Positions 53,388 through 62,014 of a DNA stretch of 64,000 nucleotides are shown piece by piece. The position numbers and the translations under genes are program-made. Positions within the stretch are counted from its first letter, which is position 1. Every line of letters starts with the position of its first letter. The stretch covers positions 62,001-126,000 of the forward strand of contig JANWKT010000014.1 of assembly GCA_025451235.1 (NCBI GenBank), in the 5' to 3' direction. The stretch comes from Flavobacteriales bacterium. Lineage in GTDB: Bacteria; Bacteroidota; Bacteroidia; CAIKAF01. The notes beneath the pieces are model-generated. The model was not told the DNA's origin. It saw only the letters and a list, made by a program, of their open reading frames with translations, and made no database searches.

Positions 53388-53869
53388 CCTAATACGGTTG
53401 CTAAACTTCCTATATAATTTTTTAAACTTACCCTTGCCCGGAATATATATACCTTTACCTGGCTTTCACCCAGGCCGGTAATTTCCCCAATTTCTTCATA
53501 ACTATATCCTTCATAATCTCTGAGGATAACCACCGTTTTTTGTATTTCCGGCAATGTATTCAACGCTTTATGCAATAATTCCTGAAGATCAGGATTAGGC
53601 ATTTGTGTGCTGCTGGTTTGAGTCGGTATTGATTCGATAAAATCCAGTCTTTTATTTTTTCTCTTCTTATCGATCATGGTATTATATGCTGCAGTGAACA
53701 AATATGATTTTGCTTTTTCCCCATCAACTGTTTCCCTTTTGATCCATAATTTTTCAAAGCAATCCTGTACAATGTCTTTGGCTGTTTCTGCATCGGCAAA
53801 CTTGAGCATGAAACGATAAAGCCCATCGGCATAAGTTTTTACTGAAAAATTATACTCTTCGAGGGTCAA
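53384..53869 (-). CDS. ECF-type RNA polymerase sigma factor
   Basis: A 161-residue sigma-70 family regulator. Region 2 (about residues 20-80) contains FADAETAKDIVQDCFEKLW and AYNTMIDKKRKNKR; region 4 (about 105-155) contains TLPEIQKTVVILRDYEGYSYEEIGEITGL with the helix-turn-helix. Size and organisation fit Bacteroidota ECF sigma factors of the FecI-like/ECF group. It is translationally coupled to the membrane anti-sigma protein, and the GIN-barrel gene follows, so it probably controls that operon in response to an envelope signal. Confidence 0.93.
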   Translation of the reverse strand: MTLEEYNFSVKTYADGLYRFMLKFADAETAKDIVQDCFEKLWIKRETVDGEKAKSYLFTAAYNTMIDKKRKNKRLDFIESIPTQTSSTQMPNPDLQELLHKALNTLPEIQKTVVILRDYEGYSYEEIGEITGLGESQVKVYIFRARVSLKNYIGSLATVLG

Positions 53870-53931
53870 TCCAGCGGGTTTTAAAGGTGAGACGAATATC
53901 TATGGTTAAAGTTACAGACTTGGCTAAAATA

Positions 53932-53966
53932 AAAAAGCCACCCCAACGCTTCGGTCAGGATGGCTT
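53932..53966 (-). terminator. Intrinsic terminator between OmpH/Skp and the ECF sigma gene
   Basis: Imperfect stem GCCA...TGGC (53937-53940 with 53961-53964), extended by flanking AA/TT and C-rich/G-rich sides, with an A-rich tract on the plus-strand left side that would be a T tract on the minus strand. It lies downstream of the Skp/OmpH gene. Confidence 0.6.
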
Positions 53967-53984
53967 GAAGATCAATATTTTAGC

Positions 53985-54515
53985 CTACTTAGGGACGGTT
54001 GCATTTTCAGGTATTCCCATTTTCTTGCGAATATCCTTGGTAATATCATCAGCCGGGTCTTTATATAAAATAACTTGTTGACTGAGGTCAAAAACATAGT
54101 TCAATTGCTTTTCCTTGGCCACATCGTTGATGGCTGTCTGCACCTTATCGATCAATGGTTTCATGAGAAGGTTTTGTTTTTCGATCAACTGCTGCTCAAT
54201 AAGTCCTTGAAATTTCTGAATGAGCTGCTGCTTTTGCATGATCTCGTCATCCTTATAATCGATCATGGATTGTGAAGCACCTTCTTTTACAAGTTTATCG
54301 CGATCGGCTAACAGCTTTTCGTATTCTTTCAACATGATATTATACTCATCAGTGAGGGTTACCTGAAATGAATCCAATACCGTTTGAACTCTTTTTAATT
54401 CCGGCATCAGCACAAGTATTTCTGAAGTGTTTACATAACCGAATTTTGATTGAGCAGTTGCATTGTTCACAGTGAATCCTATGATGGCAACAATAAGGAC
54501 AATTAGTTTTTTCAT
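53985..54515 (-). CDS. OmpH/Skp-family periplasmic chaperone
   Basis: A 176-residue protein from the ATG giving MKKLIVLIVAIIGFTVNN, with a signal peptide ending at ATAQ. The mature part begins KFGYVNTSEILVLMPE, the classic Skp/OmpH start, followed by a long coiled-coil (about 35-120, many K/E/L/Q) and a short C-terminal strand region. Such chaperones escort outer-membrane proteins across the periplasm. An ATG nine codons upstream would add polar residues before the signal, so 54515 is preferred. One copy here; Bacteroidota usually have more elsewhere. Confidence 0.88.
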   Translation of the reverse strand: MKKLIVLIVAIIGFTVNNATAQSKFGYVNTSEILVLMPELKRVQTVLDSFQVTLTDEYNIMLKEYEKLLADRDKLVKEGASQSMIDYKDDEIMQKQQLIQKFQGLIEQQLIEKQNLLMKPLIDKVQTAINDVAKEKQLNYVFDLSQQVILYKDPADDITKDIRKKMGIPENATVPK

Positions 54516-54571
54516 TATTTTATTTATAAAAATGGTTTGCAAAGATAGTTTTTTTTTAAGATCTAAGACTG

Positions 54572-54594
54572 CCCTGATAACTATCAGGGTTTTT
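54572..54594. repeat. CCCTGATAACTATCAGGG palindrome with T tract
   Basis: Perfect CCCTGAT/ATCAGGG hairpin followed on the plus strand by five T residues, with outer TCTAAG/CTTAGA arms. No plus-strand gene feeds into it, so it is more likely one of the recurring palindromes (see 13891, 56914, 60059) than a functional terminator for a plus-strand gene. Confidence 0.55.
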
Positions 54595-54634
54595 AAGACT
54601 TAGACATAAGAACCTTTTAGTCCTGAATCCTGCG

Positions 54635-55333
54635 TCATTCGCTCTTACTAAAAATATTCCAATACTTCTGGTTGGGAGGAGGGGCTGTAATGATCACCTC
54701 TTCTTTTTGTACGGGATGGATAAACATTAGTTGCCTGGCATGTAAACAAATGGATTTATCATCATTCCCCCTTTTATCACCATACTTTACATCTCCTACA
54801 ATAGGACATTGAATGGATGATAGCTGTACCCTTATCTGGTGATGCCGACCGGTTACCGGTTTGACCTCAAGCAATGTATAATTATCGCCCTGGTTCAATA
54901 CCTGGTATTCCAGTTCACATCGTAATCCTCCAGAAGTATTTTCTTTTACTGTAAATGAACGATTGTCTTTCTCATTCTTTTTCAAATAGTGTACCAAAGT
55001 TCCACTTGGCTTCCCTGGATTGCCTCTAACAACCGCCCAATATATCTTCTGAATGTTCCTTTCGCGGAATTGCTCATTCATTCTACTTAGCGCTTTGCTC
55101 GTTTTTGCAAAAAGAACGATGCCACTAACAGGCCTGTCGAGTCTGTGTATTACCCCGCAAAAAACGTTGCCTGGCTTTTGATATTTTTCTTTGAGGAACT
55201 CCTTGTAATGCTCTGATAACGGGATGTCCCCGGTTTTGTCACCCTGAACAATCTGCGATGGTAATTTATTAATTCCCAACAAATGGTTGTCCTCGTAAAT
55301 AACCTGTTCCTCTAATTGTTTAAACCCAAACAT
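54635..55333 (-). CDS. RluA-family pseudouridine synthase
   Basis: A 232-residue RNA pseudouridine synthase of the RluA branch without an N-terminal S4 domain. The catalytic motif HRLDRPVSGIVLFAKT puts the nucleophilic aspartate at residue 66. The following RNIQKIYWAVVRG and TGRHHQIRVQL blocks are typical. Length resembles small RluA/TruC-like enzymes, which modify either 23S rRNA or tRNA; the exact target is not readable from the sequence. Isolated gene between the OmpH gene and an MFS transporter in the opposite direction. Confidence 0.92.
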   Translation of the reverse strand: MFGFKQLEEQVIYEDNHLLGINKLPSQIVQGDKTGDIPLSEHYKEFLKEKYQKPGNVFCGVIHRLDRPVSGIVLFAKTSKALSRMNEQFRERNIQKIYWAVVRGNPGKPSGTLVHYLKKNEKDNRSFTVKENTSGGLRCELEYQVLNQGDNYTLLEVKPVTGRHHQIRVQLSSIQCPIVGDVKYGDKRGNDDKSICLHARQLMFIHPVQKEEVIITAPPPNQKYWNIFSKSE

Positions 55334-55481
55334 ATAAATGGTGAAACTGAATAAAAATTGCGATCGGATACAAAGTTAATTTAAACCTTAATACTTTTTA
55401 AGAATTTAAATGTGGAAAAACTTCTGATTTCTCCCTTTATGGAGGGATAAGTCCTCTTTTTAATTTTTTACCTTCGCGTCT

Positions 55482-56687
55482 ATGTATCATAACCGGCAAG
55501 CGGCCATGCCCGTTTTATTCCTCACTATTTTTATTGACCTGTTGGGTTTCGGAATTGTATTTCCTATTCTGCCCAATTATGCCAGGGAAATAGGGATTGA
55601 TGAAGCGTTGATAGGGTTCTTTGTTTTTGCGTTTGCCATTACTCAATTTTGGGCCACTCCATTCTGGGGATCTTTAAGCGATAAAATAGGCAGAAGGCCT
55701 GTTATCCTGATAAGTACCATCATTAATACCATTGCTTACTTTTCTTTTGGATTTGCTAATTCATTTGCGCTGATCATTATTTCACGGATATTATCGGGAT
55801 TTGGAAGTGGAAATATTTCAGCTGCACAGGCCTATATTGTAGACATCACTCCCCCTGAAAAAAGGGCGAAAAGCATGGGAATGATAGGGGCTGCATTCGG
55901 GCTTGGATTTATATTTGGCCCCCCTTTGGGAGGGCTGATAAAAACCTATCTGGGAATGGAATACGTTGGTTTTTTAACTTCTGCCTTATGCTTGTTGAAT
56001 TTTGTGCTCGCCTATTTTATTTTACCTGAATCATTGCAGGTCAAAGATGCTAAACGACCGCTTCAATTGATCCCTTTTATTCCTATTTTCAAAGCCATCG
56101 CAAAAAAAGGGACCAATATTGTTTTGGGGATAGGATTTATTTATACCATGGCATTTTTTATGTTCAACATTACTGCCAATATGATATGGAAGGATAAATT
56201 CAATTTCTCCGACCTGGGGATTGCATATGTATTTTCTTTTATAGGAATATGCACGGTCATTACCCAGCTTTTATTGGTCGGATGGTTTAGCAGGCGTTTC
56301 AAGGAGATTACTTTACTTTCTGTGGGTACATTATTGGTTGGCCTAAGTTTGCTAGCCTTGTGTTTGGTGCCGGCAGACCATTTTATTCCCTACGAGCTTA
56401 TTATTCTCGCGGTGCTTTCCGTGGCCAATGGAATGGTAAGGCCTACCTGCCTATCGGTCTTAAGTAAACTTACTCCGAGGAACGAACAAGGACAAGCCAT
56501 GGGAGTTTTTCATTCAGTGGGATCTGTGGCCATGGGCATAGGACCTTTACTGGCGGCACCCCTTTATTCATGGGGATGGCAACTGTATATACCTTATACG
56601 GTTGGCGGTATTCTTTTGATCGCTAATGTTTTGATTATCTTTAGGTTGAAGATTTTTTTGGGGCAAAAAAACCCCTCGTTGGTTTAA
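55482..56687 (+). CDS. MFS transporter, TetA/drug-exporter-like (DHA1)
   Basis: A 401-residue 12-helix major facilitator. Loop 2-3 carries motif A (GSLSDKIGRRPV, near residue 65), and the motif C-like GAAFGLGFIFGPPLGG follows near residue 141, which indicates an antiporter of the DHA1 group (tetracycline/multidrug exporters). The second half keeps the weaker internal copy of motif A. The substrate cannot be told. Transcribed toward the ribosomal genes but separated from rpsL by 276 bp with a separate promoter. Confidence 0.9.
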   Translation: MYHNRQAAMPVLFLTIFIDLLGFGIVFPILPNYAREIGIDEALIGFFVFAFAITQFWATPFWGSLSDKIGRRPVILISTIINTIAYFSFGFANSFALIIISRILSGFGSGNISAAQAYIVDITPPEKRAKSMGMIGAAFGLGFIFGPPLGGLIKTYLGMEYVGFLTSALCLLNFVLAYFILPESLQVKDAKRPLQLIPFIPIFKAIAKKGTNIVLGIGFIYTMAFFMFNITANMIWKDKFNFSDLGIAYVFSFIGICTVITQLLLVGWFSRRFKEITLLSVGTLLVGLSLLALCLVPADHFIPYELIILAVLSVANGMVRPTCLSVLSKLTPRNEQGQAMGVFHSVGSVAMGIGPLLAAPLYSWGWQLYIPYTVGGILLIANVLIIFRLKIFLGQKNPSLV

Positions 56688-56861
56688 GGGAACCGGCGGT
56701 AAGGTGGCAGGGCATAAAATACTTAGTACACTTCCTGCAAAACAAAAAAAATAATATACCCAGCATTTTTTTAATTATTTGATTATCAATATATTATAAA
56801 AAAACATCGAAAAGCTTTTCCTTCCAAAGCCATATGTCTAAAGCCTAATGTCTTTTTCCCA

Positions 56862-56892
56862 TTGTAATTGTTGAAAAATAATTGCACCTTTG
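56862..56892 (+). promoter_or_regulatory. Candidate rpsL promoter
   Basis: TTG at 56862-56864, 20 nt, then CACCTTTG at 56885-56892, one mismatch to TAnnTTTG. It stands about 70 bases before the rpsL ATG, giving a structured leader. Confidence 0.45.
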
Positions 56893-56896
56893 CAAC

Positions 56897-56931
56897 CCCA
56901 AAATAGGGGAAACTCCTGATGGTTATCAGGG
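56897..56931 (+). promoter_or_regulatory. Two-hairpin rpsL leader
   Basis: Downstream of the candidate promoter come CCCC-AAAATA-GGGG (56897-56910) and TCCTGAT-GGTT-ATCAGGG (56914-56931), two compact hairpins. They could be a ribosomal-protein regulatory site, but the second also belongs to the CCTGAT/ATCAGG palindrome family seen elsewhere in this window. Function unproven. Confidence 0.4.
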
Positions 56932-56963
56932 TGATTGAAAAATTAATTTAGAAGAAAAAAAGA

Positions 56964-57368
56964 ATGCCAACAATTCAGCAACTAGTAAGAAAAGGCCGTA
57001 CTGCGGTAGAGTACAAATCTAAATCGCAGGCCTTAACTTCATGTCCGCAACGCCGTGGCGTATGTACAAGGGTGTATACAACAACCCCTAAAAAACCTAA
57101 CTCAGCTTTACGTAAAGTAGCTAAAGTAAGGTTAACCAATGGTAATGAGATCATCGCCTATATTCCAGGTGAAGGTCATAACCTGCAGGAACACAGTATC
57201 GTTTTGGTACGTGGCGGCAGGGTGAAAGACTTGCCAGGTGTACGTTACCATATCGTTCGTGGAGCATTGGACACTGCCGGAGTAGACGGGCGTCGTCAAA
57301 GAAGAAGTAAATACGGAGCAAAAAAACCAAAAGGTGGTGCTCCAGCTTCAACCGGTAAAAAGAAATAA
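56964..57368 (+). CDS. rpsL: 30S ribosomal protein S12
   Basis: Essential small-subunit protein at the decoding site, 134 residues. Diagnostic blocks include [18 protein letters not shown] and the [18 protein letters not shown] loop. The lysines of both loops have the wild-type residues at the positions associated with streptomycin response. A C-terminal basic tail ([17 protein letters not shown]) is longer than in E. coli, as usual in Bacteroidota. First gene of the str operon, followed by rpsG and fusA; tufA does not follow. Confidence 0.98.
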   Translation: MPTIQQLVRKGRTAVEYKSKSQALTSCPQRRGVCTRVYTTTPKKPNSALRKVAKVRLTNGNEIIAYIPGEGHNLQEHSIVLVRGGRVKDLPGVRYHIVRGALDTAGVDGRRQRRSKYGAKKPKGGAPASTGKKK

Positions 57369-57400
57369 TTGAATTTATTTAAAAACTTAAAAAACGCGTC

Positions 57401-57871
57401 ATGAGAAAATCGAGACCAAAGAAAAGGATCATACTACCTGATCCAAAGTTCAATGATACGTTGGTTACAAAATTTGTAAACAACTTAATGTATGATGGTA
57501 AAAAAGGTACTTCATACGAGATTTTTTACGATTCATTAGAGATCGTTGAAAAAAGAGTAGCAGACAATGCTCCTTTGGATGTTTTCAAAAAAGCATTGGA
57601 GAACGTAACACCAGCTGTGGAAGTAAGAAGCCGCCGCGTAGGGGGTGCTACTTTCCAGATCCCTCAGGAGATCCGTCCAGCCCGCCGTTTGGCTTTGGGC
57701 ATGAAATGGATGATCGTTGCTGCACGTAAACGTAATGATAAATCAATGGCCCAGAAATTAGCCAATGAGGTGGTAGCAGCTTTTAATAATGAAGGCGGAG
57801 CTTTCAAAAAGAAAGAAGATACACATAGAATGGCAGAAGCTAACAAAGCATTCTCTCATTTTAGATTCTAA
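57401..57871 (+). CDS. rpsG: 30S ribosomal protein S7
   Basis: A 156-residue 16S-binding protein that nucleates assembly of the small-subunit head. The family signatures [22 protein letters not shown] (seen in part), [13 protein letters not shown] and [14 protein letters not shown] are present, and the length is standard. It lies 32 bases after rpsL and 38 before fusA in the conserved str operon order. No anomalies seen. Confidence 0.98.
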   Translation: MRKSRPKKRIILPDPKFNDTLVTKFVNNLMYDGKKGTSYEIFYDSLEIVEKRVADNAPLDVFKKALENVTPAVEVRSRRVGGATFQIPQEIRPARRLALGMKWMIVAARKRNDKSMAQKLANEVVAAFNNEGGAFKKKEDTHRMAEANKAFSHFRF

Positions 57872-57909
57872 TTATTTCAACAATCACATTATAAAGACAA
57901 GATAAATTT

Positions 57910-60015
57910 ATGTCACGCGACTTAAAATATACGAGAAATATAGGTATTGCTGCCCACATCGATGCCGGTAAAACCACCACCACCGAGCGTATCCTTTATT
58001 ATGCAGGTGTGAATCATAAAATTGGTGAGGTGCATGATGGTGCTGCAACTATGGACTGGATGGTACAGGAACAGGAAAGAGGTATCACCATTACTTCTGC
58101 TGCTACTACTGTATTCTGGAAATATAAAGGAGATAATTACCATATCAATATTATTGATACTCCGGGTCACGTGGACTTTACCGTTGAGGTAAACCGTTCA
58201 TTGCGTGTATTGGACGGATTGGTATTTTTATTTTCGGCAGTTGACGGGGTTGAGCCGCAATCGGAAACTAACTGGCGTTTGGCCAATAACTACAATGTAA
58301 CCCGTTTGGGATTTGTAAATAAAATGGACCGTGCCGGTGCCGACTTCTTGAACGTGTGCAAGCAGGTAAAAGAAATGTTAGGTTCAAATGCCGTTCCTTT
58401 ACAAATACCTATTGGTGCTGAAGACGATTTTAAAGGGGTGGTAGATTTGATCAACTTCCGTGGTATTGAATGGAATGAAGCTGACAAAGGAATGACCTTT
58501 AAAGAGATCCCCATTCCGGAGGACCTGGTAGAAGAGGCCAAAGAATACCGTGAAAAACTATTGGAATCGATCGCTGAGTTTGATGATAAATTGATGGAGA
58601 AATTCTTCGAAGATTCAAGCTCTATAACCGAGGCTGAAATACTAACTGCTTTACGCAAAGCGACATTGTCGGGCAAGATTGTTCCGATGTTATGCGGCTC
58701 ATCTTTCAAAAACAAGGGTGTACAAACCATGCTGGATTATGTGATGGAGTTATTACCATCTCCTATGGACCAGGAAGGTATTATTGGTACCAATCCTGAT
58801 ACGGGAGAAGAAACCATTAGAAAACCATCGGAAACGGAGCCTTTTGCAGCATTGGCATTTAAGATCGCTACCGATCCTTTTGTGGGTCGTTTATGTTTTA
58901 TCCGTGCATACTCAGGTAAATTGGATGCGGGATCCTATGTATATAATACCCGTACCGAAAATAAAGAGCGTATTTCACGTATCTTCCAGATGCATGCCAA
59001 TAAACAAAATGCCATTGAATGTATTACTGCCGGTGACATTGGTGCAGTGGTAGGTTTTAAGGATATTAAAACAGGAGATACACTGTGTGACGAGAAGCAT
59101 AAAATTGTTTTGGAATCAATGGATTTCCCTGATCCAGTAATCGGATTGGCCATTGAACCTAAAACCCAGGCTGACTTGGATAAATTGGGGATGTCGTTGG
59201 CTAAATTGGCCGAAGAGGACCCAACTTTCCGTGTACATACCGATGAAGAAACAGGTCAAACCGTTGTAAGCGGAATGGGTGAGCTTCACTTAGAGATCAT
59301 TCTTGATAGGTTGAAAAGAGAATTTAAGGTGGAATGTAACCAGGGTGCTCCTCAGGTTGCCTTTAAAGAAACCATCAATAATAAAGTATCGCACCGTGAA
59401 GTGTATAAAAAACAAACGGGTGGTCGTGGTAAATTTGCTGATATTCAGTTTACCATTGAACCGGGTGATAAAGAGAAAACAGGATTGGAGTTTGTTGATA
59501 ACGTAAAAGGAGGTAATATTCCACGTGAATTTATTCCATCTGTTCAAAAAGGATTTGCTTCAGCTATGCAAAACGGGGTATTGGCCGGCTTCCCGGTTAC
59601 TTCATTAAAAGTAACCTTGTTGGATGGTTCGTACCACGCAGTTGACTCGGATGCATTGTCGTTTGAGATCTGTGCCAAGATTGCTTACCGTGAGTCTATG
59701 GTAAAATGTAATCCTGTATTATTGGAGCCGATCATGAAAATTGAAGTGATCACTCCTGAAGAAAATATGGGGGATATTGTAGGTGACTTGAATAAGCGTC
59801 GCGGACAGATTGAAGGAATGGATAGCAGAGGGAATGCCCGTGTGGTAAAAGCAAAAGTTCCACTGAGCGAAATGTTTGGTTATGTAACCCAGTTACGTAC
59901 CATGTCATCCGGTCGTGCAACCTCTACTATGGAGTTCTCTCATTACGAACCTGCACCAAGGAACGTACAGGAAGAAGTGGTAGCCAAAGCCAAAGGCAAA
60001 AAAGTGAATGCTTAA
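57910..60015 (+). CDS. fusA: Elongation factor G
   Basis: Translocase GTPase of 701 residues. The G domain carries G1 AHIDAGKT, G3 DTPGHVDF and G4 NKMDRAGAD. Domains II-V follow in normal order, with the GMGELHLEI block of domain III, the [16 protein letters not shown] segment of domain IV and [17 protein letters not shown] in domain V. This is the standard housekeeping paralogue. It ends the str operon and is followed by two terminators. Confidence 0.98.
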   Translation: MSRDLKYTRNIGIAAHIDAGKTTTTERILYYAGVNHKIGEVHDGAATMDWMVQEQERGITITSAATTVFWKYKGDNYHINIIDTPGHVDFTVEVNRSLRVLDGLVFLFSAVDGVEPQSETNWRLANNYNVTRLGFVNKMDRAGADFLNVCKQVKEMLGSNAVPLQIPIGAEDDFKGVVDLINFRGIEWNEADKGMTFKEIPIPEDLVEEAKEYREKLLESIAEFDDKLMEKFFEDSSSITEAEILTALRKATLSGKIVPMLCGSSFKNKGVQTMLDYVMELLPSPMDQEGIIGTNPDTGEETIRKPSETEPFAALAFKIATDPFVGRLCFIRAYSGKLDAGSYVYNTRTENKERISRIFQMHANKQNAIECITAGDIGAVVGFKDIKTGDTLCDEKHKIVLESMDFPDPVIGLAIEPKTQADLDKLGMSLAKLAEEDPTFRVHTDEETGQTVVSGMGELHLEIILDRLKREFKVECNQGAPQVAFKETINNKVSHREVYKKQTGGRGKFADIQFTIEPGDKEKTGLEFVDNVKGGNIPREFIPSVQKGFASAMQNGVLAGFPVTSLKVTLLDGSYHAVDSDALSFEICAKIAYRESMVKCNPVLLEPIMKIEVITPEENMGDIVGDLNKRRGQIEGMDSRGNARVVKAKVPLSEMFGYVTQLRTMSSGRATSTMEFSHYEPAPRNVQEEVVAKAKGKKVNA

Positions 60016-60017
60016 TT

Positions 60018-60036
60018 AAAACGTACGATCGTTTTA
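60018..60036 (+). terminator. First terminator-like hairpin after fusA
   Basis: AAAACG/CGTTTT palindrome of 18-19 bases immediately after the fusA stop, weaker than the next one. Confidence 0.45.
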
Positions 60037-60048
60037 AAAATATAGTTT

Positions 60049-60092
60049 ACGACGGACATCCCGATAGCTATCGGGAGTCCGTCGTTCCTTTT
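60049..60092 (+). terminator. Strong terminator after fusA
   Basis: ACGACGGAC (60049-60057) pairs perfectly with GTCCGTCGT (60077-60085) around the TCCCGATAGCTATCGGGA core (60059-60076), then CCTTTTT. Stem of 18 bp in total with one bulge. The core is the palindrome family found at 13891, 54572 and 56914. Confidence 0.85.
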
Positions 60093-60117
60093 TATACGAA
60101 TTTGATTTATTCAATAT

Positions 60118-60846
60118 ATGAGAGTTGCACAATTTATAGGCCAATCCGGATTTACATCCCGTCAAAAGGCAAAACAGCTGATCGATGAAAAAAGGGTTAC
60201 GGTTAATGGGAAACAAGCGACACAAAGCACCAAACTCAATGAAGGTGATATTGTATTGGTGGATGGGGAGAATGTGATGGCTGGAGGCAAGCTCATTGAA
60301 AAAACGAAAATGCAAGCAACAGGTGAAGCTACATACATAGCTTATAACAAACCGGCGGGAATTATTTGCACAACTGAAAAAATTGAAGGAAATATTATTG
60401 ATGCGATTGATCATCCTGAAAAAATATTACCGGTTGGACGTTTGGATAAAGATTCAGAAGGGTTGATCATTCTTACGAACGTGGGTAAGATAATAGATAG
60501 GATCATCAATCCTAAATATCACCATGAGAAAGAGTATGTAGTAACCTTAAATTTACCGTTAAGCAATGCATTTATTAAAGCAGTTAAGGAGGGCATGGAT
60601 ATTGGAGGAGAAAAAACGGAACCTTGTGAAATACAAATTGAGCCAGGAGCAAAACGGGTTTTCAGAATTAAATTAAAACAAGGAATTAACCGGCAGATCA
60701 GAAGAATGTGCAATAAATTCGGTTATCAGGTGATCAAGCTGCAAAGGGTCCGAATTTTGAATATTCAATTGGGTAAATTGAAGCCCAGTGAATGGAGGTA
60801 TTTAACGGAGGATGAGCTGAGTGAGCTTTTGGCCCTGATACATTAA
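60118..60846 (+). CDS. rluF: 23S rRNA pseudouridine synthase RluF-like
   Basis: A 242-residue RsuA/RluB/RluF-type pseudouridine synthase. The N-terminal S4 RNA-binding domain (RVAQFIGQSGFTSRQKAKQL) spans residues 1-50. The catalytic motif GRLDKDSEGLIILTN places the nucleophilic Asp at residue 110. The C-terminal INRQIRRMCNKFGYQV and PSEWRYLTEDEL blocks match the RluF subgroup. It probably makes pseudouridine 2604 in 23S rRNA. Isolated by the terminators of the str operon on one side and the RRNH gene cluster on the other. Confidence 0.92.
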   Translation: MRVAQFIGQSGFTSRQKAKQLIDEKRVTVNGKQATQSTKLNEGDIVLVDGENVMAGGKLIEKTKMQATGEATYIAYNKPAGIICTTEKIEGNIIDAIDHPEKILPVGRLDKDSEGLIILTNVGKIIDRIINPKYHHEKEYVVTLNLPLSNAFIKAVKEGMDIGGEKTEPCEIQIEPGAKRVFRIKLKQGINRQIRRMCNKFGYQVIKLQRVRILNIQLGKLKPSEWRYLTEDELSELLALIH

Positions 60847-60971
60847 TGATTTTCTTCAGGACGTTTGGACCATTTTTGCTTTCTGGACAAAACGAGAACA
60901 TACCTTCTCCTTTTAAATCAACCATGTCACTTGTGCCCTTTGTAGCAGTGATGCAGATTTATTTTCACAGA

Positions 60972-61072
60972 TTTTTCAATTAACACTTAATAAGATTTAG
61001 CACTTTCTTCTTAACCCGGATTCATTGATCCAGGACTGCAATCTTTCAACCTTTGCTTCAAACAATATCAAT
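60972..61072. repeat. Duplicated leader, copy 1
   Basis: The 100 bases before the first RRNH gene are repeated at 61912-62014 before the desaturase. Shared blocks: TTAACAC-TAATAAGATTT, TTCTTCTTAACCC, TTCATTGAT and CAACCTTTGCTT. It includes a promoter-like TTG-N20-AACCTTTG. Confidence 0.85.
61025..61055 (+). promoter_or_regulatory. Candidate promoter in leader copy 1
   Basis: TTG at 61025-61027, 20 nt, then AACCTTTG at 61048-61055, one mismatch to TAnnTTTG, 17 bases before the RRNH gene's ATG. Conserved in the second leader copy at 61966-61996. Confidence 0.5.
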
Positions 61073-61681
61073 ATGAAAAAGCTCATCGTATTTTCTTTCC
61101 TGGTTTTTTTAACCACCATCGCAACCATTGCCCAAAGACGAAATCATCAACCACGGGTAAGAGTCAACATCCAGAACAATGGAGAACAAAAAGTATCCCA
61201 ACCTGAGTCCCAACCGACAGCATTATTCTCCGATTCATTAATGACGAATGAAGTGAACCCGTCAATGGTGAAGGACTTGCCTATAGAGGTAATAGATTCA
61301 AGCCCTGATAAGCCCATACTAAAAGAAAGCGATACCACTTTTCAACGTGTGCTTAAAAGCAAAAAAATGCCTAAAGAAAAAAACGTACCGAAAATTTTGA
61401 AGCAAAATCTTCCGAATACTAATCAGGATTTAATAGGACGGAATGTGAATAGAGTGGAGAAAAAAGATTTTAACTGGTTACTTTTCTTATTGATCACTTT
61501 GATATCCATTTTGGTCGCTGGGATCATTTTTTTTATTTTGAGTATTACTACTACTGTTTCTGTGGGATTGATAGAGCCGTTCTTAGCGATGGGCATCTCA
61601 TTAATAGTTGTAGGGCTTGTAGGTGGTTCTATTTTTTATTTTTTCGCGGCGGTTTGTGGCTCCTTGGGTATTTGTGGATAG
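61073..61681 (+). CDS. Small exported RRNH-family membrane-anchored protein 1
   Basis: About 203 residues starting MKKLIVFS, with a signal peptide ending near TIAQ (residue 21), directly followed by RRNHQPRVRVNIQ. The middle is polar (S/K/E-rich). The C-terminal 70 residues hold two to three hydrophobic helices (ITLISILVAGIIFFILS, then a second pair). The RRNH...VxVNIQ motif is shared with the proteins at 63052 and 63674 and the remnant at 61685. The ATG at 61073 matches the duplicated-leader boundary. No known domain; function unknown. Confidence 0.75.
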   Translation: MKKLIVFSFLVFLTTIATIAQRRNHQPRVRVNIQNNGEQKVSQPESQPTALFSDSLMTNEVNPSMVKDLPIEVIDSSPDKPILKESDTTFQRVLKSKKMPKEKNVPKILKQNLPNTNQDLIGRNVNRVEKKDFNWLLFLLITLISILVAGIIFFILSITTTVSVGLIEPFLAMGISLIVVGLVGGSIFYFFAAVCGSLGICG

Positions 61682-61684
61682 GAT

Positions 61685-61882
61685 ATGAAATGAACTATTT
61701 TTTTTATTGTTTCTTCTTTCTACTTCATCGGTAGCAGGGCTGCGACGGAACCATCAGAGCAAGTAAAAGTTAAAATTACGTCATGTGATATTGGGTGTCC
61801 TCTTGTCCTGATTCACTTGCGTATGATCGTTCGAGAGATGGTGCTTGTGTGGCAGCTGTTACCGTTTACTAAGAAAAAGTAA
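61685..61882 (+). pseudogene. Decayed RRNH-family gene
   Basis: Between RRNH gene 1 and the duplicated leader, the DNA translates in pieces as LFFLLFLLSTSSVAG, then LRRNHQSK (stop), then, one base shifted, VKVKITS. This is the same order as a signal peptide followed by RRNHxxxVxVxI in the intact family members. A further frameshift separates the nearby ATG (61685) from the hydrophobic part. It looks like a recently decayed family copy with at least two frameshifts. Not a functional gene. Confidence 0.6.
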
Positions 61883-61911
61883 CGTTCTTGAAACGATTTT
61901 ACACGTTTGTA

Positions 61912-62014
61912 TTTTTTCAGTTAACACATAATAAGATTTGGTTTTTTCTTCTTAACCCAGGTTCATTGATTGATGCCTTCAAACTCTCAACCTTTGCTTT
62001 CAAATAATTCATGT
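61912..62014. repeat. Duplicated leader, copy 2
   Basis: Copy of 60972-61072, here before the desaturase gene, with the same blocks and the same promoter-like TTG-N20-AACCTTTG at 61966-61996. The ATG at 62015 occupies the equivalent position to 61073. The reading frames of the two leaders are not the same, so the shared region is noncoding. Confidence 0.85.
61966..61996 (+). promoter_or_regulatory. Candidate promoter for the desaturase gene
   Basis: TTG at 61966-61968, 20 nt, then AACCTTTG at 61989-61996, 18 bases before the desaturase ATG. Identical spacing to 61025-61055. Confidence 0.5.

Noticed and set aside
54572-54594. Terminator for the RluA-family gene
   Set aside because: The T tract is on the plus strand, the wrong orientation for this minus-strand gene; listed as a palindromic repeat instead.
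61970-62014. In-frame upstream start of the desaturase
   Set aside because: The region is a copy of the leader before the first RRNH gene, where its frame is not conserved, so it is noncoding; family homology begins just after 62015.
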